Shown here: one piece after another, positions 50,564 to 61,862 of the stretch | Numbering within the stretch: the first letter of the stretch is position 1 | Layout of the letters: every line of letters begins with the position of its first letter | Origin: Sipunculus nudus | Lineage: Eukaryota > Annelida > Sipuncula > Golfingiida > Sipunculidae | Length of the DNA stretch: 64,000 bases | Reading direction: 5' to 3' | Assembly (NCBI GenBank): GCA_026874595.1 | Contig: CM049310.1 | Location: 85,037,056 to 85,101,055 of the forward strand | The notes under the pieces: model-generated | Told to the model about the DNA's origin: nothing | The model's database searches: none | The model's input: only the letters and a program-made list of their open reading frames with translations | Made by a program: the position numbers and the translations under genes

Positions 50564-52538
50564 GTAAGACAATTATAGGAGAATTTAATATAATAAGTAA
50601 AACACCTCCGCACAACAATAATTAATATATTTGTAAATGTAACAATACGTTATCTGGGCCATTCACCCTATAACATTCCAAAAAATATTTTTCTCATCCG
50701 CCGGGAGTTTACGTTTATCTGTCTATAAAAGGTTTCACCTGCCCTGATTATGAGCATTTGACAATATACTTACTTTTAATGCAAGCTCATAAACATGTTA
50801 TTGAATTAGAAGAAGGACATGGGCTGCATTTATTACATTTCCCTAGTTCGGCACTTAGACATGATATATACATGTCGTGTTGAATACCTTTCCGCCATTG
50901 GTATCTGATATGCTCGTATAAATAATGATAGCTTATAACACGGAGTTAAATCTTGTAACAAAAAATCTTGAACTCTATAGATTATAAAATTTATCCGTCA
51001 GTCCTTTAACGTAGTGTTGCTAGTATTTTAACCAGATTCGATATCATTTTTTGAAGCGCTGCGATTAAAAAAAAAGAATGACTGCAAAATCTAAAAATAC
51101 TTGTTAATAGAGATTCTTACCTAATTCTATAATTATATATTCTCAACAACATTCAATTGTTGATGCGGAAAAACCATTCGATTATTTAGGCACGATGTGT
51201 TAGGCGACAATATTTAGCGTAAAGTAAATCGGTGCCAACAATTAAAAAAAGCATTTTTCCTTTAAAAATATGACAGGCGGAGGCATCCTTAAGAATTATT
51301 GGAGTTTAGATACACTGGATAAAAGCAAAGATTACGTCGGTGTTCATTTTAGGTAAATAGATTAGAGAGAATAAAGGGAAATGTGGAACTCAATATTGTT
51401 TGGAGGAACATGAGCTATAGAGATGAACCTGTTTAAAAGGTCAACAATTAAAAAAGGAACGGTAAAAAAGGGGAAAAACACGGATTTTGAACAATTAAAT
51501 GGGGATCCTAGGTAAAATCAATCCACAGGTTAAACTCTCCTTTTCTCAGATTTGTATACTCAGACCAGAATATATGAAACTGACTTTAGTGATATCTCAG
51601 AATAACTGCTTGTTCACCGCTCAGCAAAATCGTGCACTGATGCACAGCTTCCGAAGTGCTTTTATGAACTGAGACACCCTAGCATTGTTAGAGGCAACGC
51701 AAATGTTTCAGATGACCAGTTCATCTCCTTACGATAGCAGTTTCCTGCTACACTGAACCATATACGTTATCGCTTAAATGTTAATTCACTTTTTCCTTTG
51801 AAATGTTTAATCCAGATTTACCTCAAATATTCCCCAGTGCTTCTTTCCAGATGGAAGCAAATCGGTAAGTCGGAGTCAGTTTATTAAGGTGATTTATTAA
51901 GTAGTGACAAGTATACCTTTTATCATTGGTTCTCAAAGGAAAAAATATATACAACAAATGTGGTAAGGTAACATTTGAAATTACCCTTTTTCCCTATATT
52001 TTAAGCAGCATATGTGCTGTATTGATTCATTGGTATTGCACTAGTGACTTAACACCTAGACATACTAGACTGTATTCTTTTTATCATTAAAGTGGAGGTA
52101 TAAATGGCAAAGGTAACGAAGTAATCTGTCTTTTTTCCGTATTTTATGTAAACCGATTTTCACAGATAATCACATTTCCGGAAATATAAAGACAGGCGAA
52201 AACCAGCCGAGTACTCTTCCGTATCTCCAGATATGACATTTATATTTTAATTGTATACATATGAACCTCACTGGTCATTATCCTTATAGTTTATCATGCT
52301 TGTTGGGGGAACTGTCAATTTGTTATTCTCAAAACTATCGGTGCATCATTAATAATGTGTTCCCGGTAAAACAATTAAGCTGGTATTGATATCTTAAGGG
52401 GAGATTTCTTCATATTGCGAATTTGTTTTCAAGAAATAATAGTAAAAGAATAAAAAGAGGACTGTAACTCATATAGTGATCTGTGGCATATTGTAATATG
52501 GGTAATGATGTGTATTTGTAGATCAGTCTTTTTTTCAG
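50564..52538. other. intron 2 of the Ig-like gene
   Basis: AT-rich, about 2 kb, from a GTAAGA donor to a cttttttttcag acceptor. I see no further Ig-like exon in it. Confidence 0.6.
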
Positions 52539-52883
52539 ACAAGTTGCCACTTCACTCATCGCCGGAATTTTATGAAGTAGGTGACAGGATAACACGAATG
52601 ATGTGGACATATGCCTTTCCCCAAGAAACACTTGAAATGATAAGATGTTTCTTCAAGCATGATTTTATGGATGAACCGATCCATTTCATCACATACAATG
52701 CTTCGTCTAAACAAATGCTCCTGAACACATTTCAAGAAAGATTCAATATTTCTCTTTTACGTAAGTTATTTATGTTGACCATCGATAAACCTGAATTGAA
52801 AGATGAGGGTTATTACACGTGCCATGTCAAGTATAAAGGGATCAGTAAATTTTGGAAATCACAAACAAGACTCAAACGAATAG
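52539..52883 (+). CDS. Ig-like gene exon 3: second Ig-like domain
   Basis: A 345-bp exon (115 codons) from a strong acceptor (cagtctttttttcag) to donor atag|GTGAGT, again phase 1 at both ends. It shows the same signature: W in MMWTYAFP, W-x13-C (RCFFK), and C-x57-C ending in DEGYYTC, the best match in this gene to the D-x-G-x-Y-x-C hallmark of V-set Ig domains. Sequons NAS and NIS are present. Again no B-strand cysteine precedes the tryptophan. Sequence identity to exon 2 is low outside the motifs, so the domains are old duplicates. The exon can be spliced in frame to its neighbours or skipped without shifting the frame. Confidence 0.78.
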
Positions 52884-54274
52884 GTGAGTATACTGAGAAT
52901 AATTTTAGGCAAAATATTTGAAAATAATACTTTTCTCAAATCGGCGGTTGTACAAAAAATGTAAACGTTCTTCATTATTTCCAAAGTAGGACAATATTAT
53001 CCATGCTGGGTGGAATACATTGTTTTTACCATGAAAAGGTCTTTAATGTTCTGCATCTCGAGGTACAGCGTTTATTGTATACAATAAGAGCTAATATTCT
53101 ATTCTCTTCACTATGAGCCACCATTTGGAACAATGCCTACAGATTGTGCATGATCATATTTACTGTTGTAGACCCGTCATAATACATATAACAATGTGTG
53201 AGAAAGAACCTCGCAGATTCGCTCTTAAATCTTGACGAAAAGCCCCGTGCATACAAAACCGGAATTCCATAAGGTTTTATAATGATATATTAATCTTATC
53301 GTGTGCTCACCTTCATCCTAATTCATCGGATAGTGCCACCAATAGGGCATGGCCCTATCCTTACAAAAAAGAGCCTTGCAAGACTTAAGCAAATAATAGT
53401 TTATATTGTATTTTACATGAAAATTAAAATATTCAATCATACATGGGGTTGTATGTGATTTAGTTGCAAATGCGGAAACGATACGTAACAAAACGAGACG
53501 ATTCACATTTCAATATAATGAAATGAATATTAATTCCATCCAGTTTGTGAGATGTCAAGGATAGAAAACGACATACGGTTATCTCTGATAGTAATATCCT
53601 ATGAACTTCACAATAATTTGCAAGGAAGGTTTTTAGCTATCTTGTCAGAATAATACCTAGGTAAATTACTCGAACTTTAAAACATATTTCTTAAAAACCA
53701 TTGAAAATTAATATTTCATATTCGGCTTTTATATTGAGTCATATATTTGTAAACATTTTTTCAAAGGTTCTTTTTCTTTCAAGTTTTAAAATTGATATTG
53801 AGACAGTTGTGACCTAAACGTTATCAAAAGAAACGTTTTCGGATGAATTTGGAACAAATTGAGTTAAGATATATGGAAGTAATATCACAGACAATTCAGA
53901 AACCAATTACCTTGAGATATTTGTTATTGTTTTATTTGTTATAATTGGTAGTTTAACGTTGATGCACTAAACACTTTCATGGTGGTACCCTAGGCTACAA
54001 ATATTGTTGTAAAGTTAGATACAAAATGTGCACAGCAGATGTGATAACTCCTAAATATATCCTGCCAATAGAAAGCTCTCTATGTTTTTAAATGATATAT
54101 ATTTTTTTAGGGTTATAAGTGAAGACTGCGTGATTAATGAAAGGTATACCTGAATTACGTTCATGGATACATTTAAATAAAGCTTATGTGTTCACATTAC
54201 TCAAGAAGCGGGAGCTTGTATATGGCCTAGTGGGAGTGTATCTCATGTTTCTCACACGAACATTGATTTTTAAG
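52884..54274. other. intron 3 of the Ig-like gene
   Basis: AT-rich, about 1.4 kb, GTGAGT donor to a cattgatttttaag acceptor. No additional exon is recognised. Confidence 0.6.
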
Positions 54275-54664
54275 TGATAATTTACGATCCAAAATCAAAT
54301 AACGAAATCCCTATCTTTCAAGTCGCCTTGCAAAGTGTCCATGGAGAAAATAACACATACGTTAAAGGAGACAAAGCGGGAGTTGTCGAATGGTACTTGA
54401 ACCCTACCGATGCTGAAATTAATCAAGTAAACTGTTTCAAGAAATCTTCTTCAATGACGTTTGAGCTTGTCCACAAGTTTTCTGATAACGCAAGTGCTGT
54501 TAGCTTCGGAACCCTACTTGGTAGAGCACAGAGTAAGCTTCAAAATGGAAGATTTGTGATTACAATTGCCAGCCCGAAGGAAACAGATTGTGGCATGTAC
54601 ATGTGTATGTTTGACAGCTTTAAAAGATCCCTACTGTCAGCGTATTCTAATTTCAAGATCAAAG
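54275..54664 (+). CDS. Ig-like gene exon 4: third Ig-like domain
   Basis: A 390-bp exon (130 codons), phase 1 at both ends, donor aaag|GTATGT. The domain begins with an extra N-terminal stretch of about 15 residues compared with exons 2 and 3. The core repeats the signature: W in VVEWYLNPTDAEI, W-x13-C (NCFKK), and C-x56-C ending in CGMYMC. An additional cysteine sits four residues before the last one. Sequons NNT and NAS are visible. The acceptor tract (cattgatttttaag) is modest but acceptable. The three equal spacings across exons 2-4 are the strongest evidence that these are one gene. Confidence 0.75.
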
Positions 54665-54821
54665 GTATGTTAATAGCATCATAAAGTAACGTATATTTAA
54701 TTTTTATACTTTAATTAGTCTTTATTCAGGGTTGTCCGGTCAGCTGTTGTCGAAACTTCCACACAAGGTACTGATTAATAGTGATGGTAGAATGATATAA
54801 AATTCAGACATACTTATGTTA

Positions 54822-55140
54822 AGAGATCAATAATTAAATGTTATTTGTCAACAACCTACATCTACAAGCCGCCTGTTTGGCTGCCAAAACCATGAGTGAT
54901 TCGTAAAGGCAATTATGTAGAGCCAATCATTTTTGCTAAACAATTAGGACATTTATACAGATTACATTATATTCGCAATCCCATTATATCAGTGCCTCCA
55001 TTTTTGTGAAGAGTTCTATAAGTATAAACGGGAAATAAAATGTATCCAACAAATGTTCCAAAATGGGTCCTAATGTGTACCTTTTCATTATCCTCGCGGT
55101 TTAGTATGGTGATTCCAAGCGTAATCGTTAAATATAAGGC
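54822..55140. repeat. intron 4 segment, duplicated in the sequence after exon 5
   Basis: About 315 bp starting agagatcaataattaaatg and ending near gtaatcgttaaatat recurs at 55,525-55,838 with a few percent differences. A 48-bp partial third copy of the first part sits at about 55,475-55,522. The duplication brackets exon 5 on both sides. Confidence 0.85.
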
Positions 55141-55207
55141 AACATAATCTCAACATGCAGTATTGAATCGAAATTGAATTCTTATATATGATGTGACCAC
55201 CTTACAG

Positions 55208-55282
55208 TGGCGCCGACTATAAAAGTTCCGATGACTAGAATAAAGGAGGAACCGAGAATGAACACACCACTTCAAACAAAAG
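55208..55282 (+). CDS. Ig-like gene exon 5: 25-codon linker
   Basis: A 75-bp exon between acceptor gaccaccttacag and donor aaag|GTAGTA, phase 1 at both ends. It encodes a Pro/Lys/Thr-rich, hydrophilic linker (APTIKVPMTRIKEEPRMN and so on) without cysteines, typical of a stalk or hinge. If the donor is not used, the frame continues 36 codons to a TAA at about 55,390, giving an alternative secreted end. No transmembrane or cytoplasmic exon was found downstream before retroelement sequence begins at 55,846, so the 3' end lies beyond the window, across the retroelements, or is lost. Confidence 0.55.
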
Positions 55283-55474
55283 GTAGTATGCCCATTTATC
55301 AAAGAATTATTTCATTTAACATAATTACAACATATTCTCCATCCCCGTGTATCGCTGCAGTAGCTTCGTTAAAGATTTTTATAGAAATGTAATAATCCAT
55401 GTATTCAATGCTTTACAAAATGTATTTCCAGCATAAAAAGTTATTCTTTCGTATTTCTATTTTTGGACAAAGGT

Positions 55475-55838
55475 TATATAAGAGATCAATAATTAAATGT
55501 TATTTGTCAACAACCTACATCTCTATATAAGAGATCAATAATTAAATGTTATTTGTCAACAACCTACATCTACAAGCCGCCTGTTTGGCTGCCAAAACCA
55601 GTAGTAATTCGTAAAGGCAATTATGTAGAGCCGATCATAATTGCAGAACAATGAGGACATTTATACAGATTACATTATATTCGCATTTCCCATTATATCC
55701 GTGCCTCCATTTTTGTGAAGAGTTCTATAGAAAATAAAATGTATCCAACAAATGTTCCAAATGGGTCCTAATGTGTACCTTTTCATTATCCTCGCGGTTT
55801 AGTATGGTGATTCCAAGCGTAATCGTTAAATATGAAGC
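55475..55838. repeat. second copy of the intron 4 segment
   Basis: Matches 54,822-55,140, with a partial extra 5' copy. Its right end is followed within a few bases by the truncated retroelement gag at 55,846, so the breakpoint of one event coincides with the edge of the other. Confidence 0.85.
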
Positions 55839-55845
55839 AAACATT

Positions 55846-56343
55846 TTGTAATAGCAAAGTCCAATTTTCCTTAGGCCATTTTAAATTTTCAGCCACTTCC
55901 TCAATGTGTAAGAAATATTAATTAACCTCTTTTTCTTGAAAAGGTGGGACAAGTCTTATGTGTTTAGTAACATCAAAACTGTGAGTTGGGGCAGCACGTA
56001 GACCATGTTCTCGTTAAAGTCTTTCTAACTCCAGTCGTTTTAACTCAATTTTCTTTTTCTTTTTCTTTCTCTTTTAAAGCTGGCTCTTGTTGCATTTTTA
56101 ACTGTTTCAATTCTAACTGCATGCAAGGCTGTCATTTCTTGATGTTTCCACTTCACTCTCTTCAATAAAACCTTTGCTAACTAGATCCTGCATGATTTTA
56201 GCAATGATATCAGGCTTTCTCCAAGCTTTTTTTACACTAAGCCCTCAGTGTTGTCATAAACGCAACATTTGATCTTTTGTCAACTGTTCAAGTTGATCAG
56301 GGTCGGGATCTTCAACAAATGTCTTAGGTTTGAAATATGTCAT
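55846..56343 (-). pseudogene. truncated, broken Gypsy-like gag fragment
   Basis: A minus-strand frame starts at an ATG (56,343-56,341) about 140 bp after a tRNA-Pro primer-binding site, exactly where gag is expected. It contains acidic and Lys/Glu-rich parts and the motif RLVPPFQ, followed by a Leu/Trp-rich stretch (ENLKWPKENWTLLLQ). I know that combination from Gypsy/Ty3-type gag proteins of aquatic animals. The frame is interrupted by several stops and frameshifts and ends abruptly at 55,846, where Ig-gene intron sequence begins. No protease, reverse transcriptase or integrase follows. It is an inactive remnant. Confidence 0.65.
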
Positions 56344-56485
56344 GTTTAGATGTTAAAACAATAAAAAAAACACTGACATAAATCTTATAAACAATGTAAG
56401 TTAAATAATGTGTAATCTTGTGAACAATGCATTGTAAACAATGTGTCTAGGTCAAGGCCTAATAAATTTTCAAAACTTTTAAGCG

Positions 56486-56502
56486 ATCCCGGACGAGCCC
56501 CC
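56486..56502 (-). other. tRNA-Pro primer-binding site, copy A
   Basis: Read on the minus strand, gggggctcgtccgggat is complementary to the 3' end of tRNA-Pro: 17 of the usual 18 bases, the first T being A here. It lies 4 bases after a CA that would end the LTR and 140 bases before the gag ATG. Confidence 0.7.
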
Positions 56503-56506
56503 TTTT

Positions 56507-58262
56507 TGTTTCGAAGACAAATTGCTCAGGGGAAAATCCGATCCCGGATTCGAACCCATGTCGGTGGCGCACAAGTCCGGCGTACCAACCGCTTCGCTAG
56601 CAAAGCAAGCTTCACTAGCAAGAGAGTTCGGTCCGATTTTATTTCACCCCGTAACAAACCTTAATATATGAATTCTTTTATATATATATATATATATATT
56701 TCTCTCGAATAAAAGTTTCATACAGTAATATTATAAACGGTGAAAGTCTCTATATAGATGAAATTGCATGCAAAAAATACAATTTTTTAAAAAGCAAAAA
56801 AAATATTTACGTTATAACTTCGAATAGAACGAATCTTAATATGAATTGACAATGCAGAACACGTTTATGTATCATTCATTGGTTTTTCTATGAGAAGACC
56901 ATAGTAAGGATGAATTGATTTTAAAATAATCGTGGAATCCGGTGTATTTTTTCCAATGTATGATTCGTTTTCGCGTGGTTGATCTCAGTTACCTATTTTA
57001 ACACAGCATACCAAAAAATAAGTTCTTTACTCTAACATACACAACGGATCTATCTCAAGTCTTATTAGGTAAACCCCTTCTATCTGACTGCTTTTTGTAA
57101 TCTGCATCTTTACATTATTATGCATTTTTATGTATCTCTTAAGGCTAAATAGGATATTGTTAAAGGCGTAGAAATTGCTTAGGATGGCTAGAACATGGCA
57201 GATTTCTCTGTGTAACCTTATGTGTATTCGGAATGACGACAGGATAATTGTCTCGAATTTTTAATTCATTGCATTTGGATAAATAGGACATTTTCCACCA
57301 CTTAAAATAGGCTTTAAAAAAAAGTAAAATTTTGAATAAAAAGTGTATCATCCATATTATTCTTAATTATTTCAGAGTATGAGATCAACAAATGTGTTTT
57401 CAAAACATAGTGATACTAAAGTTGGCCATCCCGACACACTTTTGACAGTATAAATATTTTGTAAATATTTATAAAAATGGTAAGTAGCAAGTCATGTTAT
57501 GTTGCCGCAAAATAAATATTAACCCCTGTCCGTGTAGAGTGCAACTACGGATACAAATATTTGTCATAACAATAACCAAGTACGAGCGATCTCTGTAATA
57601 TGACAATTTTATCCTGGTAAGAGTTCGACTAATTAAATAAAAATTTCCCCTGCTTGATGATGCTGTGTTGGCTGCGTCTGGAATTAAGGGAATAAATAAT
57701 TAATGTATATAAACATATAATTAATAATCACTTATGTTTTTTGACGATTAATGACAGCCTAACTTTTTATAAATAATATTTTTATTACTTGTCATAAATT
57801 ATATAATCTGAGAAGCATATGACCGCACAATGGTGTATCAGGAGAGAAGGCAGAATTGTACTTGAAACCGTTTTGTGTATACGGCAGTCATTATCGGGCA
57901 ATAAAACATGAACTTCGATTGTCACGTCCATCAGATATACACGGATCTTTACGAGCAAAGAAATGGAAATACAAGCAACCACACAAACAACACAAATAAC
58001 TTAACCATATGGGAGGGCATATGCCTCAGTCTGCAAATACCGGAGAACATAATGTTTCAATCTTTAAATGCTCGTATACTCAGTCTATAAAAATACGTAT
58101 GATATTCCTTTACAATTACTCAGAGAAAATCAATTTTAAGGTATAAGTGGCTTTGCCCAGTCAATGCAATGCTTAAAACATAATTCCTTCCACTATCAGA
58201 GGTATCAAATTCTGCCGCAAATCTTAAAACAGGTACTGCCACCTCGCGGCAAATTATATAAC
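56507..58262 (-). mobile_element. long LTR-like region of the minus-strand Gypsy-like element, copy A
   Basis: About 1.75 kb ending (minus strand) in CA four bases before the primer-binding site. It contains an (AT)n run (56,679-56,699), a tRNA-like segment next to its end, and no coding frame of note. The other edge is uncertain: it abuts a C-run where a plus-strand LTR-like segment starts, and the expected TG is not clear in this copy (copy B offers TGTCCCTACA). It is about as long as copy B and highly similar. Confidence 0.5.
56540..56602 (-). other. tRNA-like sequence within the LTR, copy A
   Basis: On the minus strand an A-box-like tagcgaagcggttgg is followed at tRNA spacing by a perfect B box gggttcgaatcc. 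The anticodon and T stems do not pair well. It could be a tRNA-derived SINE head captured by the LTR or a tRNA-like part of the LTR itself. Confidence 0.5.
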
Positions 58263-58729
58263 TGTGGAGACCCCCCCCCCCCTCCCCAATGGTGTCTTTA
58301 CGGTTGCGAGGGATTTAAGGATTGACCATCTTTATGGTATGCAAATACAACGGAGAAAGTAACCCGGATGAAATGTGAACAGAGAGGGAAGCGTGAAGGT
58401 TCGCGTGTGTCAGAAAGAGAGAGCGTTCGGGAAAATAGTGGACTTGAGCGAAGGAAGGGATCAGTGACTCGATCCGGACATTGGGAGAGGGGCTTGGTGA
58501 GTGGCGGAGCCGCGTAATGGGAATGATCTGGGCCGGGTTGCTGTCTGCGGTCTCGGTCGAGAAAGTGCTCGGTGGGTGGTATGTTCGGTTAGAGTGAACA
58601 TGGCTGCCGACCGTGGGCCTACGGAAAATAGACATGGACCTGGAGTCCATTTGGCGGATTCCGCTGTCCTGTATAATAAATTTTTATTTGCTAACCATGA
58701 TTTTTATATCGCTTTTGAGGAGTTGTCTC
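58263..58729 (+). mobile_element. LTR-like segment of a plus-strand element (isolated copy)
   Basis: Begins TGTGGAGAC followed by a C-run, then gtgtctttacggttgcgagg, and ends after an AATAAA signal (near 58,675). It is highly similar to 60,691-61,144 and, for its first part, to 63,832-64,000. No internal region follows it; instead it joins copy B of the tandem duplication. GC-rich compared with the flanks. Confidence 0.5.
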
Positions 58730-58892
58730 AGGTTTGAAATTTGTCATGTTAAGATGTTAAAACAATAAAAAAAAAACCACTGACATAAATCTTGTAAACA
58801 ATGTAAGTTAAACAATGTGTAATCTTGTGAACAATGCATTGTAAACAATGTGTCTAGGTGAAGGCCTAATAAATTTTCAAAACTTTTAAGCG

Positions 58893-58909
58893 ATCCCGGA
58901 CGAGCCCCC
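58893..58909 (-). other. tRNA-Pro primer-binding site, copy B
   Basis: Identical to the site at 56,486-56,502, with the same 4-base spacing to a terminal CA of the LTR-like region. Confidence 0.7.
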
Positions 58910-58913
58910 TTTT

Positions 58914-59084
58914 TGTTTCGAAGACAAATTGCTCAGGGGAAAATCACATCCCGGATTCAAACCCATGTCGGTGGCGCACAAGTCCGGCGTACCAACCGCT
59001 TCGCTAGCAAAGCAAGCTTCACTAGCAAGAGAGTTCGGTCCGATTTTATTTCAACCCGTAACAAACCTTAATATATGAATTCCG

Positions 59085-59126
<42 letters not shown>

Positions 59127-60690
59127 CTCTCGAATAAAAGTTTCATACAGTAATATTATAAACGGTGAAAGTCTCTATATAGATGAAATTGCATGCAAAA
59201 TATTCAATTTTTTAAAAAGCAAAAAAAAATATTTACGTTATAACTTCGAATAGAACGAATCTTAATATGAATTGACGATGCAGAACACGTTTATGTATCA
59301 TCCATTGGTTGTTCTATGAGAAGACCATAGTAAGGATGAATTAATGTTAAAATAATCATGGAATCCGGTATATTTTTTCCAATGTATGATTCATTTTCGC
59401 GTGGTTGATCGCAATTAACTTTTTTACCACAGCATACCAAAAGATAAGTTCTTTACTCTAACATACACAACGGATCTATCTCAAGTCTTATTAGGTAAAC
59501 CCCTTCTATCTGACTGCTTTTTGTAATCTGCATCTTTACATTATTATGCATTTTTATGTATCTCTTAAGGCTAAATAGGATATTGTCAAAGGCGTAGAAA
59601 TGGCTTAGGATGGCTAGAACATGGCAGATTTCTCTGTGTAACCTTATGTTTATACGGAATGACGACAGGATAATTGTATCGAATTTTTAATTCATTGCAT
59701 TTGGATAAATAGGACATTTTCCACCACTTAAAATATGTTTTAAAAAAAATAAAACCTTTAAATAAAAAGTGTATCATCCATATTATTCTTAATTATTTCA
59801 GAGTGTGAGATCAACAAATGTGTTTTCAAAACATAGTGATACTAAAGTTGGCCATCCCGACACACTTTTTACAGTATAAATATTTTGTAAATATTTATAA
59901 AAATGGTAAGTAGCAAGTCATGTTATGTTGCCGCAAAATAAATATTAACCCCTGTCCGTGTAGAGTGCAACTACGGATACAAATACTTGTCATAACAATA
60001 ACCAAGTACGAGCGATCTCTGTAATATGACAATTTTATCCTGGTAAGAGTTCGACTAATTAAATGAAAATTTCCCCTGCTTGATGATGCTGTGTTTGATG
60101 CGTCTGGAATTAAGGGAATAAATAATTAATGTATATAAACATATAATTAATAATCACTTATGTTTTTTGACGATTAATGACAGCCTAACTTTTATAAATA
60201 ATATTTTTATTACTTGTCATAAATTATATAATCTGAGAAGCATATGACCGCACAATGGTGTATCAGAAGAGAAGGCAGAATTGTAATTGAAACCGTTTTG
60301 TGTATACGGCAGTCATTATCGGGCAATAAAACATGAACTTCGATTGTCACGTCCATCAGATATACACGGATCTTTACGAGCAAAGAAATGGAAATACAAG
60401 CAACAACACAAACAACACAAATAACTTAACCATATGGGAGGGCATATACCTCAGTCTGCAAATACCGGAGAATATAATGTTTCAATCTTTAAATGCACGT
60501 ATACTCAGTCTATAAAAAATACGTATGATATTTACCTTTACAATTACTCAGAGAAAATCAATTTTAAGGTATAAGTGGCTTTGTCCAGTCGATGCAATGC
60601 TTAAAACATAATTCCTTCCACTAACAGAGCTATCGAACTCTGCCGCAAATCTTAAAACAGGTACTGCCACCTCGCGGCAAATTAAATAAC
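58914..60690 (-). mobile_element. long LTR-like region, copy B
   Basis: About 1.78 kb, minus strand, ending CA before its primer-binding site. It also carries the tRNA-like segment (58,950-59,008; B box gggtttgaatcc). A purine-rich strand (the complement of the C-run at 60,700-60,716) precedes the possible start TGTCCCTACA, which could act as a polypurine tract. The boundary overlaps that of the plus-strand element by about 10 bp and is ambiguous. Confidence 0.5.
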
Positions 60691-61144
60691 TGTAGGGACA
60701 CCCCCCCCCCCTCCCCAGTGGTGTCTTTACGGTTGCGAGGGATTTAAGGAATGACCATCTTTATGGTATGCAAATACAACGGAGAAAGTAACCCGGATGA
60801 AATGTGAACAGAGAGGGAAGCGTGAAGGTTCGGAATGTCAGAAAGAGAGAGCGTTCGGAAAAATAGTGGACTTGAGCGTAGGAAGGGATCAGTGACTCGA
60901 TCCGGACATTGGTGTGTGGCCGAGCCGCGTATTGGGGATGAACTAGGCCGGGTTGCTGTCTGCGGTCATGGTCGAGAAAGGGCTCGGTGGGTGGTAATGT
61001 TCGGTTAGAGTGAACAAGGCTGCCGACCGTGGGCCCACGGAAGATCGGAATGGGCCTGGAGTTAATTTGGCGGATTCCGCTGTCCTGTAATTAAGTTGTT
61101 TTTATTTTATTTGCTAAACATGATTTTTATCTCGCTTTTGAGCA
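60691..61144 (+). mobile_element. 5' LTR of a plus-strand LTR-flanked element
   Basis: Starts TGTAGGGACA followed by a C-run, ends ...gagca (CA), about 454 bp. It matches the segment starting at 63,832 in its first 165 bp, the part visible before the window ends. Same sequence as 58,263-58,729. The primer-binding site after it (tggtcattc...) does not match a tRNA that I recognise. Confidence 0.55.
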
Positions 61145-61862
61145 GTGGTCATTCTTAGTAATTGATGGTAAGAAGCAGTTACGTGTTTTGAACTGGCCAG
61201 TAATTTCATCAAATTCCAATAACCCTCCACCCCCCCCCCTTTGACGAACCCGTGAAGCGCTGGGAAGTGAAACCCCGGTTCGCTACAGTTTTAGTGAGCC
61301 AGCACGCACGGGGAGAGATGATTTGGAGTGTTTTATGACATATTATTATGTTTTTAATTTGAGCATAATATTTGATTATTTTGGCTAGAACTAGCAATCA
61401 GTTCATCATGTATATGTTCCATATTTGATGTGATATTGGGTATATCATGTTGAAACTATATGCTCTGTTGTTCAGTTTAATTGGAGCATCAGCTAAGGAT
61501 TATTTAGTGATATTTTGTTATTATTCATTACTTTGAATTTATAATAATTTCTGTTTCAATGTTTTGCTGAATAATCATGACAGTATATATATAATAAGAC
61601 TGATGAGAAGTATTGACTTCATATTTTATTCAAGGCACAGTAGTTCAATGCTCAGATTTACGAGTCTGGTGATTTTTGGTGTACCAGGGTTTTAACTGAC
61701 TAGGCTATATTTTAGGTGCATTCTCTCTTGAAAGGATAGAGAATAGTGTAGAGTAACCTGCTATGACTATTGGTAACCGGTTTGGACAATTTATGTGCCT
61801 TTTGTGTTATTTTACTGCTTGGGAGACAGATATTTGTACTGAACATTGTGCTGTGGAGGGAG

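Larger units (their letters stand above)
56327..58729. repeat. 2.4-kb tandem duplication, copy A
   Basis: From ggtttgaaat at the gag start, through leader, primer-binding site, LTR-like region and a plus-strand LTR-like segment. It is repeated nearly identically at 58,730-61,157. The join at about 58,728 reads tctcag, matching tcttag at both parental ends. Confidence 0.9.
58730..61157. repeat. 2.4-kb tandem duplication, copy B
   Basis: Near-identical to copy A, with scattered single-base changes and a longer (AT)n run (59,086-59,124). Its gag start keeps only about eight codons before the join with copy A. Confidence 0.9.

Noticed and set aside
58315-58650. Minus-strand 111-codon frame within the LTR-like segment
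   Set aside because: The segment is LTR-like, and the second copy near 60.8-61.1 kb has indels that do not preserve the frame.
61209-61397. Minus-strand 62-codon frame after the C-run
   Set aside because: No coding support; composition follows the local GC-rich patch of the LTR element.
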